37,649 nt of DNA, taken from the NCBI GenBank assembly GCA_038040325.1, contig JBBPIM010000019.1, positions 1 through 37,649 on the forward strand. The letters run 5' to 3'. The position numbers and the translations under genes were made by a program. Positions 1 to 7,041 of the stretch are shown here, one piece after another. Position 1 is the first letter of the stretch, and each line of letters begins with the position of its first letter. The notes below the pieces were generated by a model, which saw only the letters and a program-made list of their open reading frames with translations, was not told the origin of the DNA and ran no database searches. Source of the DNA: Mayfieldus profundus. Its GTDB lineage: Bacteria > Actinomycetota > Thermoleophilia > Solirubrobacterales > 70-9.

Positions 1-165
1 GCCGAGTTCTTCCGCCTGCGCGACGGCAAGATCTGCGAGGTGCGCGCCTACCACCACGGGGATCGCAAGAACCCGCAAGGGGATCTGCTCGGCTTCGACC
101 ACGCCGACCGCGGCCACACCACGATGGATGACTGGCGACCGCCTGCCCACAGCGCCGATTCATGA
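1..165 (+). CDS. SnoaL-like (NTF2-fold) protein, C-terminal end
   Basis: Only the last 54 codons are present and the gene enters from the left edge. The visible start, AEFFRLRDGKICEVRAYHH, is the typical last beta-strand pattern (FRxxDGKIxEVRxYxD/H) of SnoaL-like and NTF2-fold proteins, a family of small cone-shaped enzymes and binding proteins. The tail runs on through a polar segment ending in HSADS. The stop TGA overlaps the ATG of the acyl-CoA dehydrogenase by 4 bp (ATGA, 162-165), so the two are probably one transcript with coupled translation. The substrate cannot be deduced. A role linked to acyl-CoA metabolism is inferred only from the neighbour. Confidence 0.7.
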   Translation, partial: AEFFRLRDGKICEVRAYHHGDRKNPQGDLLGFDHADRGHTTMDDWRPPAHSADS

Positions 166-1340
166 CCGTCATCAAGGACACCGGCAAACGTGCCATCCTG
201 CCGCCCTTCACCGAGGAGCACGAGGAGTTGCGCGAGACGGTGCGCCGCTTCGTGCAGAAGGAGATCGCCCCCCATGTCGAGGAGTGGGAGGAGGCGCGCG
301 AGTTCCCGCGCGAGCTATACAACCGCTGCGGCGAGCTTGGCTTCCTCGGGCTGAAGTTCCCGGAGGAGTACGGCGGGCAGGGCGGCACCTACCTTCACGA
401 CGCCGTCTGGACCGAGGAGCTGTCGCATTCGGGGGGTTCGGGAGGCGTGTCGGCCGGGCTGAACGCGCACGCCTCGATCGCGATGCCCCCGGTGTTCAAC
501 TTCGGCACCGAGGAGCAGCGGCAGCGCTGGATCGTCCCCGGCGTCCGGGGCGAGAAGATCGGGGCGCTGGGGATCACCGAGCCGGGCGGAGGGTCGGACG
601 TGGCGAGCATCCGCACCGTGGCGCGGCGCGAGAACGGCTACTACGTCGTCAACGGGGCCAAGACCTTCATCACCAACGGCGTGCGCGCCGACTTTCTGGT
701 CTGCGCCTGCAAGACCAGCCAGGAGGGCGGCCACCACGGCATCTCGTTCCTGGTGCTGGAGCGCGAGATGCCCGGCTACCAGGTCTCGCGCAAGCTCGAG
801 AAGATGGGCTGGCACGCCTCCGACACCGGCGAGCTGTCCTTCACCGACGTCGAGGTGCCGGCCGAGAACCTGCTCGGCGAGGAAAACGCCGGCTTTCAGC
901 TGATCATGGCCAACTTCGCCTGGGAGCGGCTGGGAATGGCGCTGGGCGCCGTCGGAGGCATGCAGAAGGTGTTCGAGCGCACCCTGGAGTACGCGCTGGG
1001 GCGCGAGGCGTTCGGCCGCCCGATCGGCAAGTTCCAGGCGATCCGCCACAAGTTCGCCGAGATGGCGACCCGCATCGAGGCCTCACGGGCGCTCACCTAT
1101 AACGCCCTGCGCCTCTTTCACGAGGGCCAGGACTGCATAAACGAGGTGACGATGGCAAAGCTGATGACCCAGCGGGGGCTGCTGGAGATCGCCGACGAGT
1201 GCCTGCAGATCCACGGCGGCTACGGCTACATGCGCGAATACGGGATCGAGCGCGCCGTGCGTGACGCGCGCCTGGGCCCGATCGGCGGCGGCACCGACGA
1301 GATCATGAAAGAGATCCTCGGCCGGCGGATGGGGCTGTAG
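162..1340 (+). CDS. Acyl-CoA dehydrogenase (long-chain/isovaleryl-type active site)
   Basis: This 392-residue FAD-dependent acyl-CoA dehydrogenase, of usual family length, oxidises acyl-CoA to the 2,3-enoyl-CoA and passes electrons to ETF. The N-terminal helical domain covers about residues 15-130. The FAD/substrate signature GALGITEPGGGSD lies at 134-146, the middle beta domain at about 135-240, and the C-terminal helical domain with REAFGRPIGKFQ (281-292) and QIHGGYGYMREY (349-360) follows. At the medium-chain enzyme's catalytic glutamate position (EGT) this protein has G376-G377-T378. Glu255 in AWERL matches the alternative base of the long-chain and isovaleryl enzymes, so the protein should be active. 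The ATG lies in a 4-bp ATGA overlap with the upstream SnoaL-like gene. A short hairpin follows the stop codon. Confidence 0.95.
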   Translation: MTVIKDTGKRAILPPFTEEHEELRETVRRFVQKEIAPHVEEWEEAREFPRELYNRCGELGFLGLKFPEEYGGQGGTYLHDAVWTEELSHSGGSGGVSAGLNAHASIAMPPVFNFGTEEQRQRWIVPGVRGEKIGALGITEPGGGSDVASIRTVARRENGYYVVNGAKTFITNGVRADFLVCACKTSQEGGHHGISFLVLEREMPGYQVSRKLEKMGWHASDTGELSFTDVEVPAENLLGEENAGFQLIMANFAWERLGMALGAVGGMQKVFERTLEYALGREAFGRPIGKFQAIRHKFAEMATRIEASRALTYNALRLFHEGQDCINEVTMAKLMTQRGLLEIADECLQIHGGYGYMREYGIERAVRDARLGPIGGGTDEIMKEILGRRMGL

Positions 1341-1356
1341 GGGTTGACCGCAACCC
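1341..1356 (+). terminator. Short hairpin after the acyl-CoA dehydrogenase
   Basis: GGGTTG (1341-1346) pairs with CAACCC (1351-1356) around a 4-nt loop and begins directly after the TAG stop. No U-run follows, so it is at best a weak terminator or a 3'-end stabiliser. The rest of the gap up to 1480 holds a possible TAGGGT -10 box near 1367-1375 and the ribosome binding site of the next gene. Confidence 0.35.
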
Positions 1357-1480
1357 AGGAATCCGAATAGGGTTCGCATATCAGTAGCGGTGGAGCCACA
1401 ACGGCGGGACAACGATGTCTCTTTCGTGGCCCGGAGCGAAGCTCGCGGGGGAACCGCCGCAAAACCAACAGGAGGTTGAA

Positions 1481-1981
1481 ATGCGAAGCATTTTGAAGGG
1501 GCGGCGGATCTCGCCGGCAATGATCGTCGCGTGCGTGGCGCTGAGTCTGGCGCTGGCAGGCACCAGCATCGCCGCGACCGTCAGCGCCCTGACCGGCGGC
1601 GAGAAGCGGCAGGTCAAGAAGATCGCCAAGAAGCAGGCCAACAAGCGGATCGCCGCCCTAGCGCCGGGCCTGTCCGTCGGGTTCGCTTCCACGGCGGGTG
1701 TCGCCAACTCGGTGGCGAACATCTCGATCCGTTCGGTGGTGGATGTCCCCAATCCGAGCCCGTCGCAGGACTACGCCGAGGTGGATTGCCCGGCCGGAAC
1801 CGTGCTGACCGGGGGCGGTGCGTTCGGAAGTTCAGGCACGGCGTTCGACGGCCAGCACATCAACAGCTCGTGGCCCGTGGACGCCAACACCTGGGGCGTG
1901 TACATGAACAACGAAGCTGCGAGCGACGCGAACACGTTCAACGTCTACGCGATCTGCACGGCGGCGGCAGCCACCGGCTAG
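1481..1981 (+). CDS. Small exported protein of unknown function
   Basis: The ATG at 1481 is chosen because AGGAGG (1470-1475) lies five bases upstream, one of the clearest Shine-Dalgarno sites in the window. An in-frame start at 1415 has no such support. The 166-residue product has a basic N-terminus, a hydrophobic export segment at about 13-33 ending in SIAA, then a very basic stretch with EKRQVKKIAKKQANKR. The mature part is polar and Ser/Asn/Gly-rich, with a CPAGTVLTGGGAFGSS segment and a cysteine close to the C-terminus. I recall proteins of this plan as common in Thermoleophilia genomes, but no function is known to me. A cell-surface or secreted role is inferred from the signal-like segment. 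A strong hairpin follows. Confidence 0.75.
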   Translation: MRSILKGRRISPAMIVACVALSLALAGTSIAATVSALTGGEKRQVKKIAKKQANKRIAALAPGLSVGFASTAGVANSVANISIRSVVDVPNPSPSQDYAEVDCPAGTVLTGGGAFGSSGTAFDGQHINSSWPVDANTWGVYMNNEAASDANTFNVYAICTAAAATG

Positions 1982-2026
1982 CGCTTCCCGACAACGAGCG
2001 CGTCAAGCTCGCGACCCTGGAACTGC

Positions 2027-2055
2027 GTGGGCGGGGCCACTCCGGCCCCGCCCAC
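2027..2055 (+). terminator. Strong GC-rich hairpin after the exported-protein gene
   Basis: Positions 2027-2038 and 2044-2055 form a perfect 12-bp stem (GTGGGCGGGGCC with its complement) around the 5-nt loop ACTCC. It begins 46 bases after the stop of the small exported protein. No long U-tract follows, as is usual for terminators of high-GC actinobacteria. It most likely ends the exported-protein transcript and separates it from the lipoprotein gene at 2092. Confidence 0.7.
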
Positions 2056-2091
2056 TGGCGTTAAGCAACCGGACGACGAGCTGCGCATCAG

Positions 2092-2823
2092 ATGCGAGCA
2101 ATCGGGGTAGGCACGGCACTTGCACTGGTTGCCGTCATGGCGGGCTGCGACGGCGGCAAGTCGGCCGGCGACGCGCCCAGGCCCGCGCAGAGCCTTGGCG
2201 CCTTCGCCAATCAGGTTGAGGCGGCCGTGACCTCACCCAGCTGCCGCCCGATCGACAGGCTGACGACGGCGGGCCAGCTCAGCATCCCCTGCCCACGCAA
2301 GTTTGCCGGCCAGCGGTCGGCGTTCCGGGGCTTTCGCGTAAGGGGCGTGGAGGACTACTACACCGGTGGAGTGATCGACTTCACCGACCACCAAGCGCCG
2401 AGGGGTGCCACATGGGTGACGGCGCTTGATCGCCAGAGCCGCTGGACGATCGTCGCCGCTCCAATCCTCGGCCACCCGACCGTGGGCACGAAGCCCGCTG
2501 ACGAGGCAGCGTTCCGAGAGGCCGTCGACGGCTTCCTCGAGGCCGTGAGAGACAACGACTGCGGCGCCCTGCAGGTGTTTCTTGCCCCGCCGCCGAACGA
2601 CATCCAGGGAGTCCCGTGCCAGACGCGGCTCTTGAAGTTTGCCGAGTTGCGCGTGCAGCTGGCCGAGCACCCCGACGCCGAGCCGGTCAGCCTCGGGGGC
2701 AACCGGCAGCTGTTCTTCTACGGCCTCTACACAGGCACCCAGTACCGCACGCTCCCTGTGATCGAGACCGGGCCGGGCGCAGTGCACCCCTACCAGGTGC
2801 TCGCCTCGCTGCGCGCCCGCTGA
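2092..2823 (+). CDS. Putative lipoprotein of unknown function
   Basis: The 243-residue protein starts with a short signal peptide and a lipobox-like VMAGC, so Cys19 would be the lipidated residue and the protein would be anchored on the outer face of the membrane. Two similar-looking segments follow. One is around residues 30-120 with a cysteine pair (SPSCRP, SIPCPRK). The other is around 135-240, again with two cysteines (NDCGAL, GVPCQT). This suggests a duplicated NTF2-like fold, each half with a possible disulfide. I do not recognise the family. The gene stands alone between a hairpin upstream and a convergent lipoprotein gene downstream, with a gap of about 30 bp. Confidence 0.7.
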   Translation: MRAIGVGTALALVAVMAGCDGGKSAGDAPRPAQSLGAFANQVEAAVTSPSCRPIDRLTTAGQLSIPCPRKFAGQRSAFRGFRVRGVEDYYTGGVIDFTDHQAPRGATWVTALDRQSRWTIVAAPILGHPTVGTKPADEAAFREAVDGFLEAVRDNDCGALQVFLAPPPNDIQGVPCQTRLLKFAELRVQLAEHPDAEPVSLGGNRQLFFYGLYTGTQYRTLPVIETGPGAVHPYQVLASLRAR

Positions 2824-2854
2824 ATCTTCGGCTTGCAGGCCTGAGGGGCTCGGC

Positions 2855-3397
2855 TCACTTGGGTGGCGGGGTGAAGGTCTGACCGGAAGATTGGACGGTG
2901 CCGGGAGCCTTGGGGGGAACCTTCTGCCCCTCCCTGACCGCGCTCGACCGATCCGGCTGCTCGGCGCAGGCTCGCTTGCGCGCCCGCTTTGCGGCCTGCG
3001 GGTCGATGCCGGCCATCTCGAGCTTCTCGCGCTCCGCATTTGATAGACGCAGGTGATCGTCACAATTAGCCTTGCGCCGCTTCGGCTTTGCCCGCCCCCC
3101 CTCATCGCCGGCCGGCTGATGGCCGGCCTGCTGACCCGGCTGAATGCCGGCTTGCTCGGTCGTTCGCCGATCAGCGGCCTGGCGATCGTCGAGATCGCCC
3201 TTCCGGGCTTCCGCGGCGGCTGCAGGCTGGGGGCCGCCCGCATTCGAGCTTGCGACGCTCCCGCTGCCATCATCGGCGGAAGTCGTCTCATCGTCGCCAC
3301 CGCATCCCGACCAGGCGGCACCGGCTGCCGCAATCGCGATCGCCGCAAGCCCGCCGTTTAGCCAGGGACTTCTCTTGTCAGGAACCCTGCCGGTCAC
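2855..3397 (-). CDS. Putative low-complexity lipoprotein
   Basis: The 180-residue protein has a basic N-terminus (DKRSPW), a hydrophobic stretch at about 14-29 and WSGC with Cys32, an imperfect lipobox. After it comes a long Asp/Ser/Gly/Ala/Gln-rich linker, low in order. A small conserved-looking element follows, with LRLSNAEREKLEMAGIDPQAA and a KRARKRACAEQ stretch, in the last 65 residues. The C-terminus is proline- and lysine-rich. The start is GTG at 3397, with a TAGGTT box seven bases upstream (3410-3405), fitting a leaderless transcript. The function is unknown. The linker suggests a surface protein that holds its C-terminal part away from the membrane. Confidence 0.65.
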   Translation of the reverse strand: MTGRVPDKRSPWLNGGLAAIAIAAAGAAWSGCGGDDETTSADDGSGSVASSNAGGPQPAAAAEARKGDLDDRQAADRRTTEQAGIQPGQQAGHQPAGDEGGRAKPKRRKANCDDHLRLSNAEREKLEMAGIDPQAAKRARKRACAEQPDRSSAVREGQKVPPKAPGTVQSSGQTFTPPPK

Positions 3398-3404
3398 GCG
3401 GTCG

Positions 3405-3410
3405 AACCTA
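3405..3410 (-). promoter_or_regulatory. Candidate -10 box for the minus-strand lipoprotein
   Basis: TAGGTT on the minus strand ends seven bases before the GTG at 3397. This spacing would start transcription at or next to the start codon. No clear -35 element is visible. Confidence 0.4.
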
Positions 3411-3485
3411 GCAAACCGCTGAGCAGCGCGGTTATGGATAGCGTTCCGCCTCGTTCACGACGGCTTCGGAAGGGGAACTCGAGAC

Positions 3486-4316
3486 ATGGGACTGCTTGAC
3501 GGAAAGAGCGCGATCGTTACCGGCTCCGCCCGCGGGATCGGCCGCGCCACGGCAGAGCGGTTCGCCAGCGAGGGAGCAAAGGTGCTGATCAACGACCTCG
3601 ACGGCGATGTGGCCGAGGAGGCCGCAGGCGAAATCGACGGCGAGACCGCGGTGCACGCCGGCGACCTCACCGAGGAGGGTGCCGCCGACAAGCTCGTCGA
3701 GGCTGCGGTCGACGCCTTCGGCCAGGTGGACATCGTCGTCAACAACGCCGGCTACACCTGGGACGGCGTCGTGCACCGGATGGAGGACAAGCAGTTCCAG
3801 GCGATGCTCGACATCCACACGATCGTCCCCTTCCGCGTCACCCGCGCGCTGGCGCCGCACTGGCGCGACGCCGCCAAGGCGGAGGCGGCCGAGGGCAAGG
3901 AGGTGTTCCGCAAGCTCATCAACATCTCCTCGATCTCGGGGACGATGGGCAACGCCGGCCAGGCCAACTACTCGGCGGCGAAGGCCGGTGTGGTCGGCCT
4001 GACCAAGACGATCGCCAAGGAGTGGGGTGGCTTCAAGATCAACGTCAACGCGGTCGCCTTCGGCTTCGTGGAGACGCGCCTCACCGCGGCCAAGGAGGCG
4101 GGCGGGAAGATCACGACCCCCGGCGGCGAGGAGGTCGAGCTGGGCATCCCCGAGCAGATGCGGGCGATGGCGTCGGCGATCATCCCCCTCGGCCGTCCGG
4201 CCCAGCCGGAGGAGGCGGCGGGACCGGTGCTGTTCCTCGCCTCGCAGCTCTCCAACTACATCCAGGGCCAGTGCATCAACGTGACCGGGGGACAATTCGG
4301 CGGGATGTACAACTAG
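3486..4316 (+). CDS. SDR-family NAD(P)-dependent dehydrogenase/3-oxoacyl reductase
   Basis: This 276-residue classical short-chain dehydrogenase is FabG-like in layout. The dinucleotide motif TGSARGIG is at 12-19, acidic NDLDGD at 36-41 suggests NAD preference, NNAG is at 86-89, and the catalytic Ser149 (NISSISG), Tyr162 and Lys166 (YSAAK) are all present. The usual Asn of the catalytic tetrad seems replaced by His111 (LDIHT), an uncommon choice. A longer than usual insert lies at about 128-142. The family reduces or oxidises 3-oxoacyl or hydroxyacyl thioesters and related alcohols; the substrate here is not known. An AAGGGG-like site lies upstream of the ATG. The gene converges on the next dehydrogenase and shares CTAG (4313-4316) with it. 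Confidence 0.9.
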   Translation: MGLLDGKSAIVTGSARGIGRATAERFASEGAKVLINDLDGDVAEEAAGEIDGETAVHAGDLTEEGAADKLVEAAVDAFGQVDIVVNNAGYTWDGVVHRMEDKQFQAMLDIHTIVPFRVTRALAPHWRDAAKAEAAEGKEVFRKLINISSISGTMGNAGQANYSAAKAGVVGLTKTIAKEWGGFKINVNAVAFGFVETRLTAAKEAGGKITTPGGEEVELGIPEQMRAMASAIIPLGRPAQPEEAAGPVLFLASQLSNYIQGQCINVTGGQFGGMYN

Positions 4317-5170
4317 CCCTTCGGCTTTCGCTCCTCGGCCAGCGGCTCCCCGGCCTCGTCGGCGGCGCCGCCCGGCGGCCAGGCGCCGAACCAGTTGTCG
4401 CGGGCGCCATCCAGGGTCAGCACCGTGCCCGAGAAGAAGTCGCCTGCGGGCGAGGCCAGGTATGTGATCAGCCAGGCCATCTCGTCGGGCGTGCCGAGCC
4501 GCTGCAGCGGCACCGTGCGGTGGACGTTCTCGGCGACCGGAGCGGGGTATTTGGTGCGCAGCACCTCGGTGTCGATCTGCCCAGCCGCCACCGCGCAGAG
4601 CTTGATGTTGAAGCGCGACCACTCGATCGAAAGGGTGCGCATCATGTTCTCCACCGCGGCGCGGGCGGCGCCCGAGTGGACCATGCCCGGCATCCCATGG
4701 TGAGGCGAGAGCGTCACGCTGACGACCTTCCCCTCCCGCTGGGGGATGAACGCCTTGGTGGCAGCCGCGTGGGTCATCAGCCAGGTTCCCTGCACGTTGA
4801 GGTCGATCACGGTGCGAAAGCCCTTCGGGGTGATCGCCTCGGCTGGGCTGAGGAACTGCCCACCGGCGTTGTTGACCAGCACGTCGAGCCGCCCGTGGCG
4901 CTCGATCACCCCCTCGACGAGGCGTTCGACGGCCTCCTCGTCGCGGATGTCCATAGCCTCGTGCTCGAAGCTGCCGGTCAGCTTCCCGGCCGCCGCGGCC
5001 GTCTCCGCGAGCGGCTCGGCGCGCCGCCCGCAGCCGACCACCGCCGCCCCCAGCCTCGCCATCTCCAGCGCCGTCGCCCGGCCGATGCCTGTGCCCGCCC
5101 CCGACACCACGCAGACCCTCCCCTCCAGCAGCCCCGGGGCGAAGATGGGCGAACGATCGCTTTCAGCCAT
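4313..5170 (-). CDS. SDR-family oxidoreductase resembling trans-2-enoyl-CoA reductase (PECR)/2,4-dienoyl-CoA reductase
   Basis: The 285-residue protein has the SDR cofactor motif SGAGTGIG (23-30), CGRR at 47-50 suggesting NADP binding, and NNAGGQF (100-106). Where most SDRs carry YxxxK it has VHSGAARAAVE (164-174), so Tyr and Lys are replaced. From memory, peroxisomal trans-2-enoyl-CoA reductases have almost the same HSGAARAGV segment, and dienoyl-CoA reductases also lack the classical pair, so this looks like a family trait and not decay. The likely role is reduction of enoyl- or dienoyl-CoA in fatty acid metabolism; the exact substrate is inferred. The ATG at 5170 has TAAGCT nine bases upstream. 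Confidence 0.85.
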   Translation of the reverse strand: MAESDRSPIFAPGLLEGRVCVVSGAGTGIGRATALEMARLGAAVVGCGRRAEPLAETAAAAGKLTGSFEHEAMDIRDEEAVERLVEGVIERHGRLDVLVNNAGGQFLSPAEAITPKGFRTVIDLNVQGTWLMTHAAATKAFIPQREGKVVSVTLSPHHGMPGMVHSGAARAAVENMMRTLSIEWSRFNIKLCAVAAGQIDTEVLRTKYPAPVAENVHRTVPLQRLGTPDEMAWLITYLASPAGDFFSGTVLTLDGARDNWFGAWPPGGAADEAGEPLAEERKPKG

Positions 5171-5179
5171 CGGCGCGCC

Positions 5180-5185
5180 AGCTTA
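5180..5185 (-). promoter_or_regulatory. Candidate -10 box for the PECR-like SDR gene
   Basis: TAAGCT on the minus strand lies nine bases before the ATG at 5170. It is back to back with the TAGGCT box for the plus-strand gene at 5218, so the 47-bp intergenic region would hold two divergent promoters. No -35 element is evident. Confidence 0.35.
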
Positions 5186-5204
5186 TCCGCCCCCGGCCCG
5201 GCGC

Positions 5205-5210
5205 TAGGCT
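5205..5210 (+). promoter_or_regulatory. Candidate -10 box for the metallo-beta-lactamase gene
   Basis: TAGGCT ends seven bases before the ATG at 5218, and there is no Shine-Dalgarno sequence between them. This fits a leaderless mRNA. Confidence 0.4.
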
Positions 5211-5217
5211 GACCGCG

Positions 5218-6126
5218 ATGAAGATTCACGCAGAGGCAACGCCGCTCCACGAGCCGCTCGCGGGCGGCGCCGAGGGCGCCACCGTCAGCGTCGAGCCGCT
5301 GATGGCCGGCACGGTCCAGTGGCCGGAGGTATGGATGGAGAGCCCGGGCGGCCGCTTTCTGAGCCTGCGGCTGCTCGCGGCGCTGTTCTCCTCGAAGGGC
5401 AAATGGACCGTTCCCTGCCCTGCCTTCCTGATTCGCCATTCCAGCGCCGGCGCGATCCTCGTCGACACCGGCCTGCACCCCTCGGTCTCGAGCGATCCGC
5501 GGGAGAACTTCGGACGCCTCGGCGCCCGCATCGCAAACCCCCAGCTGGGGCCCGGCGAGGACATCCCCACCCAGCTCCGAAGCCGTGGGCTCTCCACCTC
5601 GCAGATCGCGGTGGTGGTGATGACGCACCTGCACTACGACCACGCTTCGGCGATCTCCGAGTTTCCGAAGTCCACCTTCGTGCTCAGTGAGACCGAGTGG
5701 CTGGCGGCCACCGGCGAGGGGCGCGCCTCGACGCAGGGCTACCGTCCCGCCCACTACGACTTCGTCTTCGATTACCGGACCATGGACTTCGACCGCGGAG
5801 GCGTCACCTCCTATGCGACTTTCGGCCGCACCTTCGACCTGTTCGGCGACGGCTCAATCCGCCTCGCCTACACACCCGGCCACAGCGCCGGGCACATGTC
5901 CGTCATCGCGCACCTGCGCGACCGCGACTTCGTGATCGGCGGCGACGCGGTCTACACCTACCGCCAACTCGACGACGCGCCGCCGCCACCGAGGCCCTTC
6001 GACGCGCACCAATGGCGCCGCTCGCTGCAGGAGCTGAAGCTGTTCCGACGCGAGTTTCCCCATGCCGTCATTACGCCCGGACACGACCCTTCCTTCTATG
6101 AGCAGTTGGAGGACCGGTACGAGTAG
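5218..6126 (+). CDS. MBL-fold hydrolase, N-acyl homoserine lactonase-like
   Basis: The 302-residue metallo-beta-lactamase fold protein carries the dinuclear zinc set: THLHYDH (His137, His139, Asp141, His142), TPGHSAGH (His222), GGDAVYT (Asp243) and ITPGHDP (His289). The LVDTGLHP segment at 81-88 before the HxHxDH motif, and the overall length, resemble the AttM/AiiA lactonase branch. Members open the lactone ring of acyl-homoserine lactones or hydrolyse related lactones and esters. Quorum quenching is therefore possible, but the native substrate cannot be read from sequence. The first 35 residues look like an extra N-terminal strand segment. The gene has its own likely leaderless promoter and ends at the heptamer palindrome. 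Confidence 0.85.
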   Translation: MKIHAEATPLHEPLAGGAEGATVSVEPLMAGTVQWPEVWMESPGGRFLSLRLLAALFSSKGKWTVPCPAFLIRHSSAGAILVDTGLHPSVSSDPRENFGRLGARIANPQLGPGEDIPTQLRSRGLSTSQIAVVVMTHLHYDHASAISEFPKSTFVLSETEWLAATGEGRASTQGYRPAHYDFVFDYRTMDFDRGGVTSYATFGRTFDLFGDGSIRLAYTPGHSAGHMSVIAHLRDRDFVIGGDAVYTYRQLDDAPPPPRPFDAHQWRRSLQELKLFRREFPHAVITPGHDPSFYEQLEDRYE

Positions 6127-6205
6127 CTCGCTACTCGCTACTCGCTACTCGCTACTCGGGCTTGGGCTCCGGCCGAGCAGCGAGGAGCCAGAAGCGAGGA
6201 GCGAA
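6127..6205. repeat. Heptamer (CTCGCTA) tandem repeat forming a long imperfect palindrome
   Basis: The plus strand holds four tandem copies of CTCGCTA (6127-6154) plus a partial one. The other arm, 6171-6205, is the same heptamer pattern degenerate on the opposite strand. When folded, the 35-nt arms 6127-6161 and 6171-6205 pair at 28 of 35 positions with a 9-nt loop. Four of the seven mismatches recur every seven bases at the variable heptamer position. The palindrome fills the gap between the stop codons of two convergent genes (6126 and 6207), so it may act as a two-way terminator or be a small mobile-type repeat. Confidence 0.8.
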
Positions 6206-6206
6206 T

Positions 6207-6986
6207 TTACGAGCCGCGCGGTGAGGCTTTGCCCGGGTCGGGCGCCGGCAGCCCCTCGCGCAGGGCGCGAATCACACCGCGGCGCCCCTGTTCCTCGAGT
6301 GCGACATACATCGCCCGCACGTGGTCGAAGATCTCGTTGGAGACCTCCATCTGGCGCTCCCGCTCCGGCTTCGCCTCGACCGGGTAGGTCATCGGCTCGC
6401 CGAACTGGACGGTGACCTTGGGGAAGCGCAGCCGCTTCCAGCCGCGCACGCCGGCGGAGCCGTGGATCGCAACCGGAATCACCGGTACTCCGGACTCCAG
6501 CGCGATCCTGCCGACCCCCGGCTTCGGCTCGCCGAGACCGCCGCTGCGGGAACGGCCACCCTCCGCGTAGATCAGCAGGCAGCCTCCGTGATCGAGGATC
6601 GTGTAGACGGTCTTGAACGCCTCCTCGTCGTGGTGGCCGCGGCGGATCGGGAACACGCCACCGTGCTTGTAGATAGAGGTGAGGACCGGCGGCCCGAACA
6701 GCTGCGACTTGGCCGTGAAGCGGACCTTCCGCCGCAGGTAGACGGCGGTGAAGAAGTGGTCCATCTGGCTGAAGTGGTTGGGCGCCAGGATCACCGGCCC
6801 GGAGGCGGGCACGTTCTCGGTGCCGATCGCACGGGCGCGGTAGAAGAAAAGCGAGGGCGGGGTGAGAACGATTCGCACGAGCTCGTAGACGAAGTCGGGC
6901 TCGCGGCTTCGCGCGCGGTCGTGAAACTGCGTGAAGTACTCGGCTGAACGGGGGTCCTTGTAGACCTGTGGCTTGAGGTCTGCCAT
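6207..6986 (-). CDS. 1-acyl-glycerol-3-phosphate acyltransferase family protein (PlsC-like)
   Basis: The ATG at 6986 begins MADLKPQVYK. A longer reading into 7199 is antisense to the exporter gene and is rejected. The 259-residue protein has the acyltransferase block I NHFSQMD (His71 and Asp76, HX4D), block III EGGRSRSG (142-149; the family usually has EGTRS) and block IV VPVIPVAIHG (167-176). Such enzymes move an acyl group from acyl-CoA or acyl-ACP to lysophosphatidic acid or related lysolipids at the inner face of the membrane. The segment at about 35-50 is hydrophobic and may be a membrane contact. Proline-rich residues end the protein. It is divergent from the exporter gene at 7042. Confidence 0.9.
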   Translation of the reverse strand: MADLKPQVYKDPRSAEYFTQFHDRARSREPDFVYELVRIVLTPPSLFFYRARAIGTENVPASGPVILAPNHFSQMDHFFTAVYLRRKVRFTAKSQLFGPPVLTSIYKHGGVFPIRRGHHDEEAFKTVYTILDHGGCLLIYAEGGRSRSGGLGEPKPGVGRIALESGVPVIPVAIHGSAGVRGWKRLRFPKVTVQFGEPMTYPVEAKPERERQMEVSNEIFDHVRAMYVALEEQGRRGVIRALREGLPAPDPGKASPRGS

Positions 6987-7041
6987 GCGGGCGCGGCTCG
7001 CGGGAAGGCGTGCCTGACTGGTCCTACCCTTTCCGCCCCGC

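Noticed and set aside
1415..1480. Upstream start for the small exported protein
   Set aside because: The strong AGGAGG site and signal-like N-terminus fit ATG 1481; the added residues are not signal-like.
2233..3348. 371-codon minus-strand frame across the lipoprotein region
   Set aside because: It covers parts of two supported lipoprotein genes, is very rich in Arg/Pro/Ala and shows no family pattern.
4313..5170. PECR-like SDR as a pseudogene because YxxxK is missing
   Set aside because: The whole fold is intact and related enoyl-CoA reductases share the altered segment.
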